Positions 6,316-12,809 of a DNA stretch of 12,809 bases are shown here, one piece after another; positions within the stretch are counted from its first letter, which is position 1; every line of letters begins with the position of its first letter. This stretch comes from Comamonadaceae bacterium (lineage in GTDB: Bacteria > Pseudomonadota > Gammaproteobacteria > Burkholderiales > Burkholderiaceae_C): positions 1 to 12,809 of the forward strand of contig CANCCE010000064.1 in NCBI GenBank assembly GCA_947374505.1, written 5' to 3'. Below the pieces are notes generated by a model that made no database searches, was not told the origin of the DNA, and saw only the letters and a list, made by a program, of their open reading frames with translations. A program made the translations under genes and the position numbers.

Positions 6316-6960
6316 ATGACCACCCTCTTGGCAACCCCTTCTACCCTGCGCTTGGTCGTGATTGCGCCGGATTTGTCGATGGTCGAGACAGACGACGAAG
6401 CCGCCCTGGCGCTGATTGAACGCTCGCGCCAATTACGCATTGGCTTGCTCGAAGGCGGTTTTAATTTAATTGCCACCCTGCCCGCTGACACCTTTTTGGC
6501 CGAGCGGTTGGCGCAGTTGCAACCCGACATGATCATCGTCGACGCCGAAAGCGACGCCCGGGATTCGCTCGAACATGTGGTCATGGCGACGCGCGACGCG
6601 CCCAGACCTATCGTGCTGTTCACCAACGATGAGGACACCAGCCACGTCAAAGACGCCGTGGCGGCGGGCGTTTCAGCCTATATCGTGGCCGGGCTGGAGC
6701 CAACCCGCATCCGCCCGATTCTGGATGTGGCGATGGCGCGCTTTGAACATGAACAAGGCTTGCGTCAAGAACTCGCCGACGTCAAAGGCGAGTTGCAGGA
6801 CCGTAAAACCATAGCCAGGGCCAAAGCCATGTTGATGCAACGCCAAGGCCTGAGTGAACCCCTCGCTTACGACAAACTGCGCAAAGCCGCCATGGACAAA
6901 GGCTTGCGCATGGGCGAAGTCGCTCAGCGTCTGCTGGACGCCGCCGACCTGCTCGGCTGA
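6316..6960 (+). CDS. nasT: NasT-type response regulator with ANTAR RNA-binding domain
   Basis: This 214-residue protein has an N-terminal receiver-like domain (about 11-130) and a C-terminal ANTAR domain (about 145-210). In the ANTAR domain the DRKTIARAKAMLMQRQGLSE segment and the later A-A-M-D and RLLDAADLL residues match the family three-helix pattern. ANTAR proteins bind paired hexaloop hairpins in nascent mRNA and prevent termination; NasT does this for nitrate assimilation genes. The receiver keeps a plausible acceptor Asp76 (IIVDAES) and a Thr103 (LFTND), but no clear N-terminal acidic pair. The AYIVAGL strand lacks the usual lysine of phosphorylated receivers. This agrees with NasT being controlled by partner binding (NasS) rather than by phosphorylation. 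No nasS lies next to it. No in-frame start exists upstream, since a TGA is met at 6262. Its target is almost certainly the leader right downstream (7111-7214). Confidence 0.9.
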   Translation: MTTLLATPSTLRLVVIAPDLSMVETDDEAALALIERSRQLRIGLLEGGFNLIATLPADTFLAERLAQLQPDMIIVDAESDARDSLEHVVMATRDAPRPIVLFTNDEDTSHVKDAVAAGVSAYIVAGLEPTRIRPILDVAMARFEHEQGLRQELADVKGELQDRKTIARAKAMLMQRQGLSEPLAYDKLRKAAMDKGLRMGEVAQRLLDAADLLG

Positions 6961-6980
6961 ACCCTCCCAAATTGGTGCGG

Positions 6981-6997
6981 TGCACAAAAACAGTGCG
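6981..6997 (+). promoter_or_regulatory. NtrC-like binding site
   Basis: TGCAC-N7-GTGCG contains GCAC-N7-GTGC, the dyad core of the enterobacterial NtrC site (TGCACC-N5-GGTGCA). Its centre, 6989, is about 118 bp before the predicted sigma-54 start, within the usual range for NtrC enhancer sites. A wider imperfect repeat, GGTG (6974) with CACC (6999), flanks it. No second clear site was found at helical spacing. Binding is inferred. Confidence 0.55.
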
Positions 6998-7020
6998 TCA
7001 CCAGCACTGACTGCTGATGA

Positions 7021-7040
7021 TTCGGCACCATCACGCCGAA
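7021..7040 (+). repeat. Perfect dyad TTCGGC-N8-GCCGAA upstream of the nrtA promoter
   Basis: Six-base arms, 7021-7026 and 7035-7040, flank eight bases. The centre is about 77 bp before the predicted start. No T tract follows, so it is not an intrinsic terminator for nasT. Its place between the NtrC-like site and the promoter suits an operator for an additional regulator, such as a LysR-type protein (inference). Confidence 0.4.
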
Positions 7041-7080
7041 CTGATTGCGCCAAACAAGCTGCCCCCAACACGAACAAGGT

Positions 7081-7096
7081 TGGCACAGCTATTGCA
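7081..7096 (+). promoter_or_regulatory. Sigma-54 promoter of the nitrate operon
   Basis: TGGCAC-AGCTA-TTGCA matches the sigma-54 consensus (TGGCAC-N5-TTGCW) at every conserved base. GG at 7082-7083 and GC at 7094-7095 have the obligatory spacing for -24/-12. The predicted start is about 7107, four bases before the first leader hairpin. Sigma-54 promoters need an activator such as NtrC, and a matching site lies upstream. This fits nitrogen control of nitrate assimilation. Confidence 0.85.
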
Positions 7097-7110
7097 ACAA
7101 CCCACGTACC

Positions 7111-7142
7111 GACTCTTCACTTCAACGGCGAAGTGGTGAGTC
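7111..7142 (+). promoter_or_regulatory. ANTAR target hairpin P1 (loop AACGGC)
   Basis: The stem is GACTC/GAGTC (7111-7115 with 7138-7142), a U-U mismatch, a U-G pair, then CACTTC/GAAGTG (7118-7123 with 7130-7135). It closes a six-base loop AACGGC (7124-7129). A at loop position 1 and G at position 4 are the hallmarks of NasR/NasT-type ANTAR targets (established knowledge). It would be the first structure in the transcript. Confidence 0.8.
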
Positions 7143-7145
7143 AAC

Positions 7146-7161
7146 CGAACAAAGGCGTTCG
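7146..7161 (+). promoter_or_regulatory. ANTAR target hairpin P2 (loop AAAGGC), overlaps the terminator arm
   Basis: A perfect 5-bp stem CGAAC/GTTCG (7146-7150 with 7157-7161) closes the six-base loop AAAGGC (7151-7156), again with A1 and G4. Only three bases separate it from P1, and both loops fit AANGGC. Bases 7151-7161 are also the base of the terminator's 5' arm, so P2 and the terminator exclude each other. NasT holding P1 and P2 would therefore allow read-through into nrtA. Confidence 0.8.
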
Positions 7162-7214
7162 TACCCGGCAACACAGCACTGTGTCTGCCAGGTCCGAGCG
7201 CCTTTTTTGTTTTT
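7151..7214 (+). terminator. Attenuator terminator in the nrtA leader
   Basis: A long stem of 23 pairs runs from 7151-7175 and 7180-7205 with loop GCAC (7176-7179). It comprises AAAGGCG/CGCCTTT, TTCG/CGAG, ACC/GGT, GGCA/TGCC and ACACA/TGTGT, broken only by two single mismatches and one bulged C (7185). It ends in T6-G-T5 (7203-7214). It sits between the promoter and the nrtA start at 7256, so it must be bypassed for operon expression. The overlap with hairpin P2 gives the switch. Confidence 0.92.
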
Positions 7215-7255
7215 GCGATTGCTTTTTCTTGTTCTTCACCACTGGAGTTATCGAC

Positions 7256-8500
7256 ATGACTGAACTGCTGAAATCGTCTTTGACACGCCGCTCCGTGCTG
7301 CAAGCTGCCACGGTGGGCGCCATTGGCATCACACCAGCCCTGCGCGCTGCGGTTTACGCGCAAGGCTCAGACGCCCCGGAAAAAAAGGAAGTCAAGATCG
7401 GCTTCATTCCGCTGACCGACTGCGCCTCGGTCGTGATGGCTTCAGTGCTGGGTTTTGACAAAAAATACGGCGTCAAGATCATCCCGACCAAAGAGGCCAG
7501 CTGGGCCGGCGTGCGCGACAAATTGGTCAGCGGTGAGCTCGACTTTGCCCACGTGTTGTACGGCCTGGTCTACGGCGTCCACATGGGCACGGCTGGCCCG
7601 AAAAAAGACATGGCCGTTCTGATGGGCCTGAACAACAACGGTCAAGCCATCACGCTGTCGAAAAAGCTCGCCGACAAGGGCGCGGTCGATGGTGCCGGCC
7701 TGGCCAAACTGATGGCCAGCGAAAAACGCGAATACACCTTTGCGCAGACTTTCCCCACCGGCACCCACGCCATGTGGCTGTACTACTGGCTGGCAGCCCA
7801 CGGCGTGAACCCGATGAAGGACGCGAAAGTCATCACCGTGCCGCCACCGCAAATGGTTGCCAACATGCGCGTCGGCAACATGGACGGTTTTTGCGTAGGT
7901 GAGCCTTGGGGACACCGCGCCATCATGGACGGTATCGGCGTCACAGCAACCACCACGCAAGACATCTGGAAAGACCATCCTGAAAAAGTGCTGGGCACCA
8001 CAGACGAGTTCACCAAAAAATACCCGAACACCACGCGCGCTGTGATGGCGGCTATTTTGGAAGCCGGTAAATGGATCGACGCCAGCTTGAGCAACAAGAA
8101 CAAGATGGCCGAAACCGTCGCTGACAAATCGTATGTGAACACCAGCGTTGATGTCATCAATCAGCGCATTTTGGGGCGCTACCAGAACGGTATGGGCAAG
8201 ACCTGGGACGACCCGAACTACATGAAGTTTTACAACGACGGTGCAGCCAACTTCCCGTATCTCTCAGACGGCATGTGGTTCATGACGCAACACAAGCGCT
8301 GGGGCCTGATCAAGGAGCACCCGGACTACCTGGCGATTGCCAAACAGGTCAACAAGATTGACATCTACAAGCAAGCCGCGACGGCCGCCAACGTCAGTCT
8401 GCCGAAAAGCGAAACCCGCAGCAGCAAGTTCATGGACGGCGTGGTCTGGGACGGCAAAGATCCGAAGAAATATGCCGACAGTTTCAAGGTTCACGCCTGA
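7256..8500 (+). CDS. nrtA: Nitrate ABC transporter, periplasmic substrate-binding protein
   Basis: This is a member of the NrtA/CmpA family of nitrate-, nitrite- or bicarbonate-binding proteins (414 residues). It starts with a twin-arginine signal: LTRRSVLQAA has Arg11-Arg12, followed by a weakly hydrophobic stretch to about residue 35 with cleavage near VYAQG. There is no lipobox cysteine, so it is probably a soluble periplasmic protein, unlike the lipoprotein NrtA of cyanobacteria. The mature part begins KIGFIPLTDCASVVMA and contains GELDFAHVLYGLVYGVHMG, FPTGTHAMWLYYWLAA, MRVGNMDGFCVGEPWG and PNTTRAVMAAILEA, all typical of the family. The start at 7256 has GGAG eight bases upstream. The frame is open further left to 6854, but that part overlaps nasT and the leader and is not coding. 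It opens the transporter genes nrtA-nrtB-nrtD. Nitrate is favoured as substrate by the flanking nasT and nirB. Confidence 0.93.
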   Translation: MTELLKSSLTRRSVLQAATVGAIGITPALRAAVYAQGSDAPEKKEVKIGFIPLTDCASVVMASVLGFDKKYGVKIIPTKEASWAGVRDKLVSGELDFAHVLYGLVYGVHMGTAGPKKDMAVLMGLNNNGQAITLSKKLADKGAVDGAGLAKLMASEKREYTFAQTFPTGTHAMWLYYWLAAHGVNPMKDAKVITVPPPQMVANMRVGNMDGFCVGEPWGHRAIMDGIGVTATTTQDIWKDHPEKVLGTTDEFTKKYPNTTRAVMAAILEAGKWIDASLSNKNKMAETVADKSYVNTSVDVINQRILGRYQNGMGKTWDDPNYMKFYNDGAANFPYLSDGMWFMTQHKRWGLIKEHPDYLAIAKQVNKIDIYKQAATAANVSLPKSETRSSKFMDGVVWDGKDPKKYADSFKVHA

Positions 8501-8568
8501 ACCTCGACGCGACATCTTCCGAGCGATTGATTTGAGTTGAATTACCTGAAAAGAGAGAAGGTCTAGCC

Positions 8569-9498
8569 ATGGTCAGTGCCGTATTTCACAACCCGCTGGG
8601 GACTGCAGAGCCAGCCGTCGTCGCCCCGGTCACCGACGTGGTGATCAGCCCGGCTGTGGTGCGGCGCAGTGTTAAAAAACCAACCCCAGCAGCCGTTCCA
8701 AGCAAACCCCAACACGACCTCTCTTGGTTGTGGTTGGGCTGCTTACCGCCCGTGTTGGGACTGGGGCTGCTGGCGCTGGTTTGGGAGTTGATATCGATGG
8801 GCACTGGAGCGGCCATTCCGTCACCCAAGGACACCTTGATTCAGGCCATCGACATTTTCAGCGATCCTTTTTACAACAAAGGACCGAACGACCAAGGCAT
8901 TGGCTGGAACATCTTGTCATCGCTCAAGCGGGTGGCCATGGGCTTTGGCTTGGCCGCAGTGGTCGGCATTCCGGTGGGCTTTGCGATTGGCCGTTTTTCC
9001 TTTTTGAGCCGCATGTTTAACCCGCTCATCAGCCTGCTGCGCCCGGTCTCACCATTGGCTTGGTTGCCCATCGGCCTGCTGGTCTTCAAAGGTGCTAACC
9101 CGGCCGCCATCTGGACCATCTTCATCTGCTCGATCTGGCCCATGATCATCAACACAGCGGTGGGTGTGCAACGCGTGCCGCAAGACTACATGAACGTGGC
9201 GCGGGTGCTGAACCTCTCCGAATGGAAAATCGTCACGAAGATTTTGTTCCCCGCTGTGTTGCCTTACATGCTGACCGGCGTGCGCCTGGCAGTCGGCACG
9301 GCATGGCTGGTGATCGTTGCAGCTGAAATGCTCACAGGTGGCGTCGGTATCGGCTTTTGGGTCTGGGACGAGTGGAACAACCTGAACGTCAAGAACATCA
9401 TCATCGCCATCTTCGTGATCGGTCTGGTCGGTCTGATTCTGGAGTACATCCTGATCAAGATCGCCACCGCCTTCACTTTTGAAGAAGTCAAGAACTGA
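8569..9498 (+). CDS. nrtB: Nitrate ABC transporter, permease subunit
   Basis: This is the inner-membrane permease of the nitrate importer (NrtB, binding-protein-dependent transport family). Of the 309 residues, the first 50 are a Pro- and Val-rich cytoplasmic stretch. Membrane segments follow at about 54-77, 122-141, 155-173, 181-200, 240-258 and 276-297. The EAA-type loop that docks the ATPase lies at about 209-232 (NVARVLNLSEWKIVTKILFP). A GAGAAGG sequence lies before the start. The 68-bp gap after nrtA shows no terminator, and the ATPase gene starts 9 bp after its stop, so the three genes form one transcript. Substrate specificity is inferred from the operon. Confidence 0.93.
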   Translation: MVSAVFHNPLGTAEPAVVAPVTDVVISPAVVRRSVKKPTPAAVPSKPQHDLSWLWLGCLPPVLGLGLLALVWELISMGTGAAIPSPKDTLIQAIDIFSDPFYNKGPNDQGIGWNILSSLKRVAMGFGLAAVVGIPVGFAIGRFSFLSRMFNPLISLLRPVSPLAWLPIGLLVFKGANPAAIWTIFICSIWPMIINTAVGVQRVPQDYMNVARVLNLSEWKIVTKILFPAVLPYMLTGVRLAVGTAWLVIVAAEMLTGGVGIGFWVWDEWNNLNVKNIIIAIFVIGLVGLILEYILIKIATAFTFEEVKN

Positions 9499-9507
9499 AA
9501 GCCCATC

Positions 9508-10320
9508 ATGCACACTTCATTCAGTACCAAGTACATTGAAATCCAGGGCGTAGAGCAAACCTTCAAAACCAAGAAAGGACCGTTTTGCGCGCTCAAGGAC
9601 ATTGACCTGACCGTTGCCAAAGGCGAGTTCGTCGCGCTGATCGGTCACTCCGGCTGCGGTAAATCGACACTGCTGAATTTGCTCGCTGGACTGACCACGC
9701 CGACAGAAGGCACGCTGCTCTGCGCCAACCGCGAAATTTCGGGCCCCGGCCCGGAACGCGCAGTGGTCTTTCAGAACCACTCGCTGCTGCCTTGGCTGAC
9801 CTGCTACGAAAACGTCTACTTGGCCGTCGAACGCGTTTTCTCAAAAACTGACAACAAGGCGCAACTGAAAGAACGCACCGACGCCGCGCTGACCATGGTC
9901 GGATTGACGGCTGCAGCCCAAAAACGGCCCGGTGAAATTTCTGGCGGCATGAAGCAACGGGTCGGCATTGCCCGCGCCCTGTCCATGCAGCCAAAGGTCT
10001 TGCTGCTGGACGAACCCTTTGGCGCACTCGACGCCCTGACCCGCGCCAAGCTGCAAGACGAGTTGCTGCAAATCGTCGCCACCACACAAAGCACGGTGGT
10101 GATGGTCACGCACGATGTCGACGAAGCCGTGCTGCTGAGCGACAAGATCGTCATGATGACCAACGGCCCCTCAGCCACCATTGGTGACGTGCTCGACGTG
10201 AAGCTAGCGCGTCCACGCAACCGCGTGGCGCTGGCGGAGAGCTCTGAGTACCTGAGCTACCGCAAAGCCGTGATCGACTTTTTGTACACACGACAAAGCC
10301 ACGTCGAAAAATCCGCCTGA
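9508..10320 (+). CDS. nrtD: Nitrate ABC transporter, ATP-binding subunit (NrtD type)
   Basis: This is the ATPase that powers nitrate uptake. The 270-residue protein has all ABC motifs: Walker A GHSGCGKST (46-54), Q-loop Gln89, signature SGGMKQR (145-151), Walker B VLLLDEP (164-170), D-loop GALDAL, and H-loop His202 in VMVTHDVDEAVLLSD. The stretch FQNHSLLPWLTCYENV is typical of the nitrate/sulfonate/taurine ATPase group. In cyanobacteria two ATPases are used, NrtC (with a fused binding-protein domain) and NrtD. Here only one short, unfused ATPase is present, so it probably acts as a homodimer; naming it NrtD or NrtC is a matter of convention. It lies 9 bp after nrtB and 42 bp before nirB. Confidence 0.92.
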   Translation: MHTSFSTKYIEIQGVEQTFKTKKGPFCALKDIDLTVAKGEFVALIGHSGCGKSTLLNLLAGLTTPTEGTLLCANREISGPGPERAVVFQNHSLLPWLTCYENVYLAVERVFSKTDNKAQLKERTDAALTMVGLTAAAQKRPGEISGGMKQRVGIARALSMQPKVLLLDEPFGALDALTRAKLQDELLQIVATTQSTVVMVTHDVDEAVLLSDKIVMMTNGPSATIGDVLDVKLARPRNRVALAESSEYLSYRKAVIDFLYTRQSHVEKSA

Positions 10321-10362
10321 ACCCCTCGATTTCAAACTTCACATCAATGAAAGAACAACGCC

Positions 10363-12809
10363 ATGGACATGCGTGTCAAAAAACAAAAGCTGGTGATGGT
10401 CGGCAACGGCATGGCCGGTGTCCGCACCCTCGAAGAATTGCTCAAAGTAGCCCCCGATCTGTACGACATCACGGTGTTTGGTGCCGAGCCGCACCCCAAC
10501 TACAACCGCATCTTATTGAGTCCGGTACTGGCCGGCGAACAAACGTTAGACGAGATCGTGCTGAACAGCTGGGAGTGGTACAGCGACAACCACATCACGC
10601 TGCACGCCGGCAAAAAAGTGGTCAGCGTTGACCGCGTCAAACGCGTCGTACGTGCTGAAGATGGCACGGAAGAATCCTACGACCGGCTGCTGATGTGCAC
10701 CGGCTCGAATCCGTTCATCTTGCCGGTGCCGGGCAAAGACTTGAAGGGCGTGATCGCCTACCGCGACATCGCCGACACCAACGAGATGATCGCCGCCGCC
10801 ACCCAGTACAAAAACGCCGTTGTCATCGGCGGTGGACTGCTCGGCCTCGAAGCGGCCAACGGTCTGATGCTGCGCGGCATGACCGTCACCGTGGTGCACG
10901 TCATGCCGACGCTGATGGAGCGCCAGCTCGACAGCGTAGCCGGCAAGCTGCTGCAAAAATCACTCGAATCACGCGGCCTGAACTTTCTCATGGGCGCGCA
11001 AACCCAAGAGCTCACCGGCAACGCCAACGGCCGCGTCGCGTCGATCAAATTCAAAGACGGCTCTGAACTCGCCACCGACTTGGTGGTGATGGCGGTCGGC
11101 ATTCGCCCCAACACCGCGTTGGCCGAGTCAATGAACCTGCATTGCCACAAAGGCATCGTCGTCACCGACACCCTGCAAACCGTCACCGATGCGCGAATTT
11201 ACTCGGTCGGCGAATGTGCAGCACACCGCGGCATTGCCTACGGCTTGGTGGCGCCTTTGTTCGAGCAAGCCAAGGTCGCCGCCAACCACTTGGCGTTGTT
11301 CGGCATTGGCCGTTACACCGGCTCGCTGACCTCGACCAAACTCAAAGTAACCGGCATTGACTTGTTTTCGGCTGGCGACTTCATGGGTGCGTCATCAGGG
11401 CGCCCGGAAGACGCCGGGACCGAAGAGATCATCATGAGCGACCCGTTCGGTGGCGTCTATAAAAAGCTCGTCATCAAAGACGACAAGCTGATCGGCGCCT
11501 GCCTGTACGGCGACACGGTCGACGGCAGTTATTACTTCAAGCTGCTGCGCGACGGTCGCAGCGTGGCGGACATTCGCGACAAGCTCATGTTCGGTGAATC
11601 CAACATCGGTGACGTCGGCCATGAAGGCCACAGCAAGGCCGTGACCATGCCCGACACGGCCGAAGTTTGCGGCTGCAATGGTGTGACCAAAGGCACCATC
11701 TGCAAGGCCATCAAAGAAAAAGGTCTGTTCACACTCGACGAAGTCCGCAAGCACACCAAGGCCAGCGCCTCATGCGGCTCGTGCACTGGCTTGGTCGAAC
11801 AAATTTTGATGTTCACCGCGGGCGGCGACTACTCGGCTACGCCCAAACTCAAAGCCATGTGCAGCTGCACCGACCACGGCCACCAAGCGGTGCGCGAAGC
11901 CATTCGCGCCAACAAGCTGCTGACCATTTCCGACGTCTATAAATTCATGGAATGGCGCACGCCCAACGGTTGCGCCAGCTGCCGCCCGGCCATCAATTAC
12001 TACGTCACCAGCAGCTGGCCCAAAGAAGCCAAAGACGATCCGCAAAGTCGCTACATCAACGAACGCAGCCACGCCAACATCCAGAAAGACGGCACCTACA
12101 GCGTCATTCCGCGCATGTGGGGTGGCGAGACAACGTCCAGCGAGTTGCGCCGCATCGCAGACGCTGTCGACAAGTACAAAATCCCAACCGTCAAAGTAAC
12201 CGGCGGCCAGCGCATTGACTTGCTGGGTGTCAAAAAAGAAGACTTGGTGAACGTCTGGAAAGACATCGGGATGCCATCAGGCCACGCCTATGCCAAGGCG
12301 CTGCGCACGGTCAAGACGTGTGTGGGCAGTGAGTGGTGCCGCATGGGCACGCAAGACAGCACCCAAATGGGCAAAGACTTGGAGCGCGCGATGTGGCGCA
12401 TGTATGCACCGCACAAGGTGAAGTTTGCCGTCAGCGGCTGCCCGCGCAATTGCGCTGAAGCTGGGATCAAAGACGTTGGCATCATCGGTGTCGACTCCGG
12501 CTGGGAGATGTACATCGCTGGCAACGGCGGCATCAAAACTGAAGTCGCGCACTTTTTTACCAAGGTCAAAACCGCAGCCGAAGTGCTCGAATACACCGGC
12601 GCATTTTGCGAGTTGTACCGCCAAGAAGGCTGGTACCTTGAGCGCACCGTGCATTACGTCAACCGGGTAGGCTTGGACTACGTCAAGAAAAAAATTCTCG
12701 ACGACCACGAAGGCCGCAAAGCGCTGTGGGAACGCCTGCAGTTCGCCCTCGACGGCGAGCCCGATCCGTGGTTTGACTTCAAGGAAGCCGAAGTCGACAC
12801 ACGCCAATT
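10363..12809 (+). CDS. nirB: Assimilatory nitrite reductase [NAD(P)H], large subunit (3' end beyond window)
   Basis: NirB reduces nitrite to ammonium with six electrons from NAD(P)H, together with the small subunit NirD. Some 815 codons are seen with no stop before the edge, close to full length. The domain order is a FAD-binding Rossmann fold (MVGNGMAGVRTLEEL, about 12-26), an NAD(P)H-binding fold (VVIGGGLLGLEAANGL, about 150) and two BFD-like [2Fe-2S] domains. Their cysteines are 436, 438, 471, 474 and 500, 502, 537, 540. The nitrite/sulfite reductase part then follows, with siroheme-[4Fe-4S] cysteines 653, 659, 693 and 697 (CVGSEWC and CPRNC). All cofactor ligands are present. The start at 10363 is chosen by family N-terminus; the ATG two codons on is possible, and the upstream GAAAGA is a weak ribosome-binding site. 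Its position after the nitrate transporter indicates an assimilatory role. Confidence 0.96.
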   Translation, partial: MDMRVKKQKLVMVGNGMAGVRTLEELLKVAPDLYDITVFGAEPHPNYNRILLSPVLAGEQTLDEIVLNSWEWYSDNHITLHAGKKVVSVDRVKRVVRAEDGTEESYDRLLMCTGSNPFILPVPGKDLKGVIAYRDIADTNEMIAAATQYKNAVVIGGGLLGLEAANGLMLRGMTVTVVHVMPTLMERQLDSVAGKLLQKSLESRGLNFLMGAQTQELTGNANGRVASIKFKDGSELATDLVVMAVGIRPNTALAESMNLHCHKGIVVTDTLQTVTDARIYSVGECAAHRGIAYGLVAPLFEQAKVAANHLALFGIGRYTGSLTSTKLKVTGIDLFSAGDFMGASSGRPEDAGTEEIIMSDPFGGVYKKLVIKDDKLIGACLYGDTVDGSYYFKLLRDGRSVADIRDKLMFGESNIGDVGHEGHSKAVTMPDTAEVCGCNGVTKGTICKAIKEKGLFTLDEVRKHTKASASCGSCTGLVEQILMFTAGGDYSATPKLKAMCSCTDHGHQAVREAIRANKLLTISDVYKFMEWRTPNGCASCRPAINYYVTSSWPKEAKDDPQSRYINERSHANIQKDGTYSVIPRMWGGETTSSELRRIADAVDKYKIPTVKVTGGQRIDLLGVKKEDLVNVWKDIGMPSGHAYAKALRTVKTCVGSEWCRMGTQDSTQMGKDLERAMWRMYAPHKVKFAVSGCPRNCAEAGIKDVGIIGVDSGWEMYIAGNGGIKTEVAHFFTKVKTAAEVLEYTGAFCELYRQEGWYLERTVHYVNRVGLDYVKKKILDDHEGRKALWERLQFALDGEPDPWFDFKEAEVDTRQ

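Noticed and set aside
7002..7016. Short hairpin CAGCA/TGCTG with loop CTGAC upstream of the promoter.
   Set aside because: The stem is short and lies in the region upstream of the predicted start. It does not fit the NtrC or hexaloop patterns and could arise by chance.
7078..7102. Hairpin GGTTG-GCA/TGC-CAACC, considered first as ANTAR hairpin P1.
   Set aside because: It has a seven-base loop and a two-base bulge, and it spans the sigma-54 promoter, so it should not be transcribed from there. The hairpins at 7111-7142 and 7146-7161 fit the A1/G4 hexaloop rule exactly.
6854..7255. Long open frame upstream of nrtA that would add 134 residues to its N-terminus.
   Set aside because: It overlaps the nasT coding region and the whole leader with promoter and terminator. 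The family N-terminus with its twin-arginine signal and ribosome-binding site begins at 7256.
12277..12807. 176-codon minus-strand open frame opposite nirB.
   Set aside because: It lies over the siroheme-binding part of NirB, which is clearly the coding frame.

Overview
The window looks like chromosomal DNA of a betaproteobacterium, most likely of the order Burkholderiales (Comamonadaceae-like, for example near Rhodoferax, Polaromonas or Limnohabitans). This rests on the gene order rpsO-pnp-quinone oxidoreductase-tpiA-secG-tRNA-Leu and on the protein sequences; it is an inference, since no database search was possible. There are no insertion sequences, phage genes, CRISPR arrays or broken genes. 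It is a housekeeping block back to back with a nitrate assimilation operon.

Left part (1-6257, all on the minus strand, so transcribed from right to left): tsaD (tRNA t6A modification), rpsO (ribosomal protein S15), pnp (polynucleotide phosphorylase), a PIG3-type quinone oxidoreductase, tpiA (triosephosphate isomerase), secG (Sec translocon subunit) and a tRNA-Leu(GAG) cut by the window edge. The rpsO-pnp gap carries an intrinsic terminator followed by a long double-stem hairpin about 75 nt before the pnp start. This is the layout used for RNase III/PNPase autoregulation in enterobacteria. The rpsO leader has two mutually exclusive small hairpins that could serve S15 autoregulation. The stretch just upstream of the tRNA can fold into a long hairpin with a UUCG tetraloop.

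Right part (6316-12809, plus strand): nasT (ANTAR-type antiterminator), a 295-bp regulatory region, nrtA, nrtB and an nrtD-type ATPase (nitrate ABC transporter), and nirB (large subunit of assimilatory nitrite reductase, running off the right edge). Nitrate would be bound in the periplasm by NrtA, imported by NrtB with the ATPase, reduced to nitrite by a reductase outside the window, and reduced to ammonium by NirB with NirD (also outside).

The region between nasT and nrtA is the most informative part. It holds, in order, an NtrC-like dyad (GCAC-N7-GTGC), a second dyad of unknown use, and a perfect-consensus sigma-54 promoter (TGGCAC-N5-TTGCA) whose predicted start is about 7107. The first transcribed bases then form two hairpins with hexanucleotide loops AACGGC and AAAGGC, both with A at loop position 1 and G at position 4, as expected for ANTAR-protein targets. 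The second hairpin uses up the 5' arm of a 23-bp intrinsic terminator ending in a T6-G-T5 tract. Together this reads as a dual switch: nitrogen limitation starts transcription through NtrC and sigma-54, and nitrate, through NasT, lets it pass the terminator. The principle is known from enterobacterial nas operons and NasT systems. A nasS sensor gene, often beside nasT, is not present here, and the receiver domain of this NasT is atypical.
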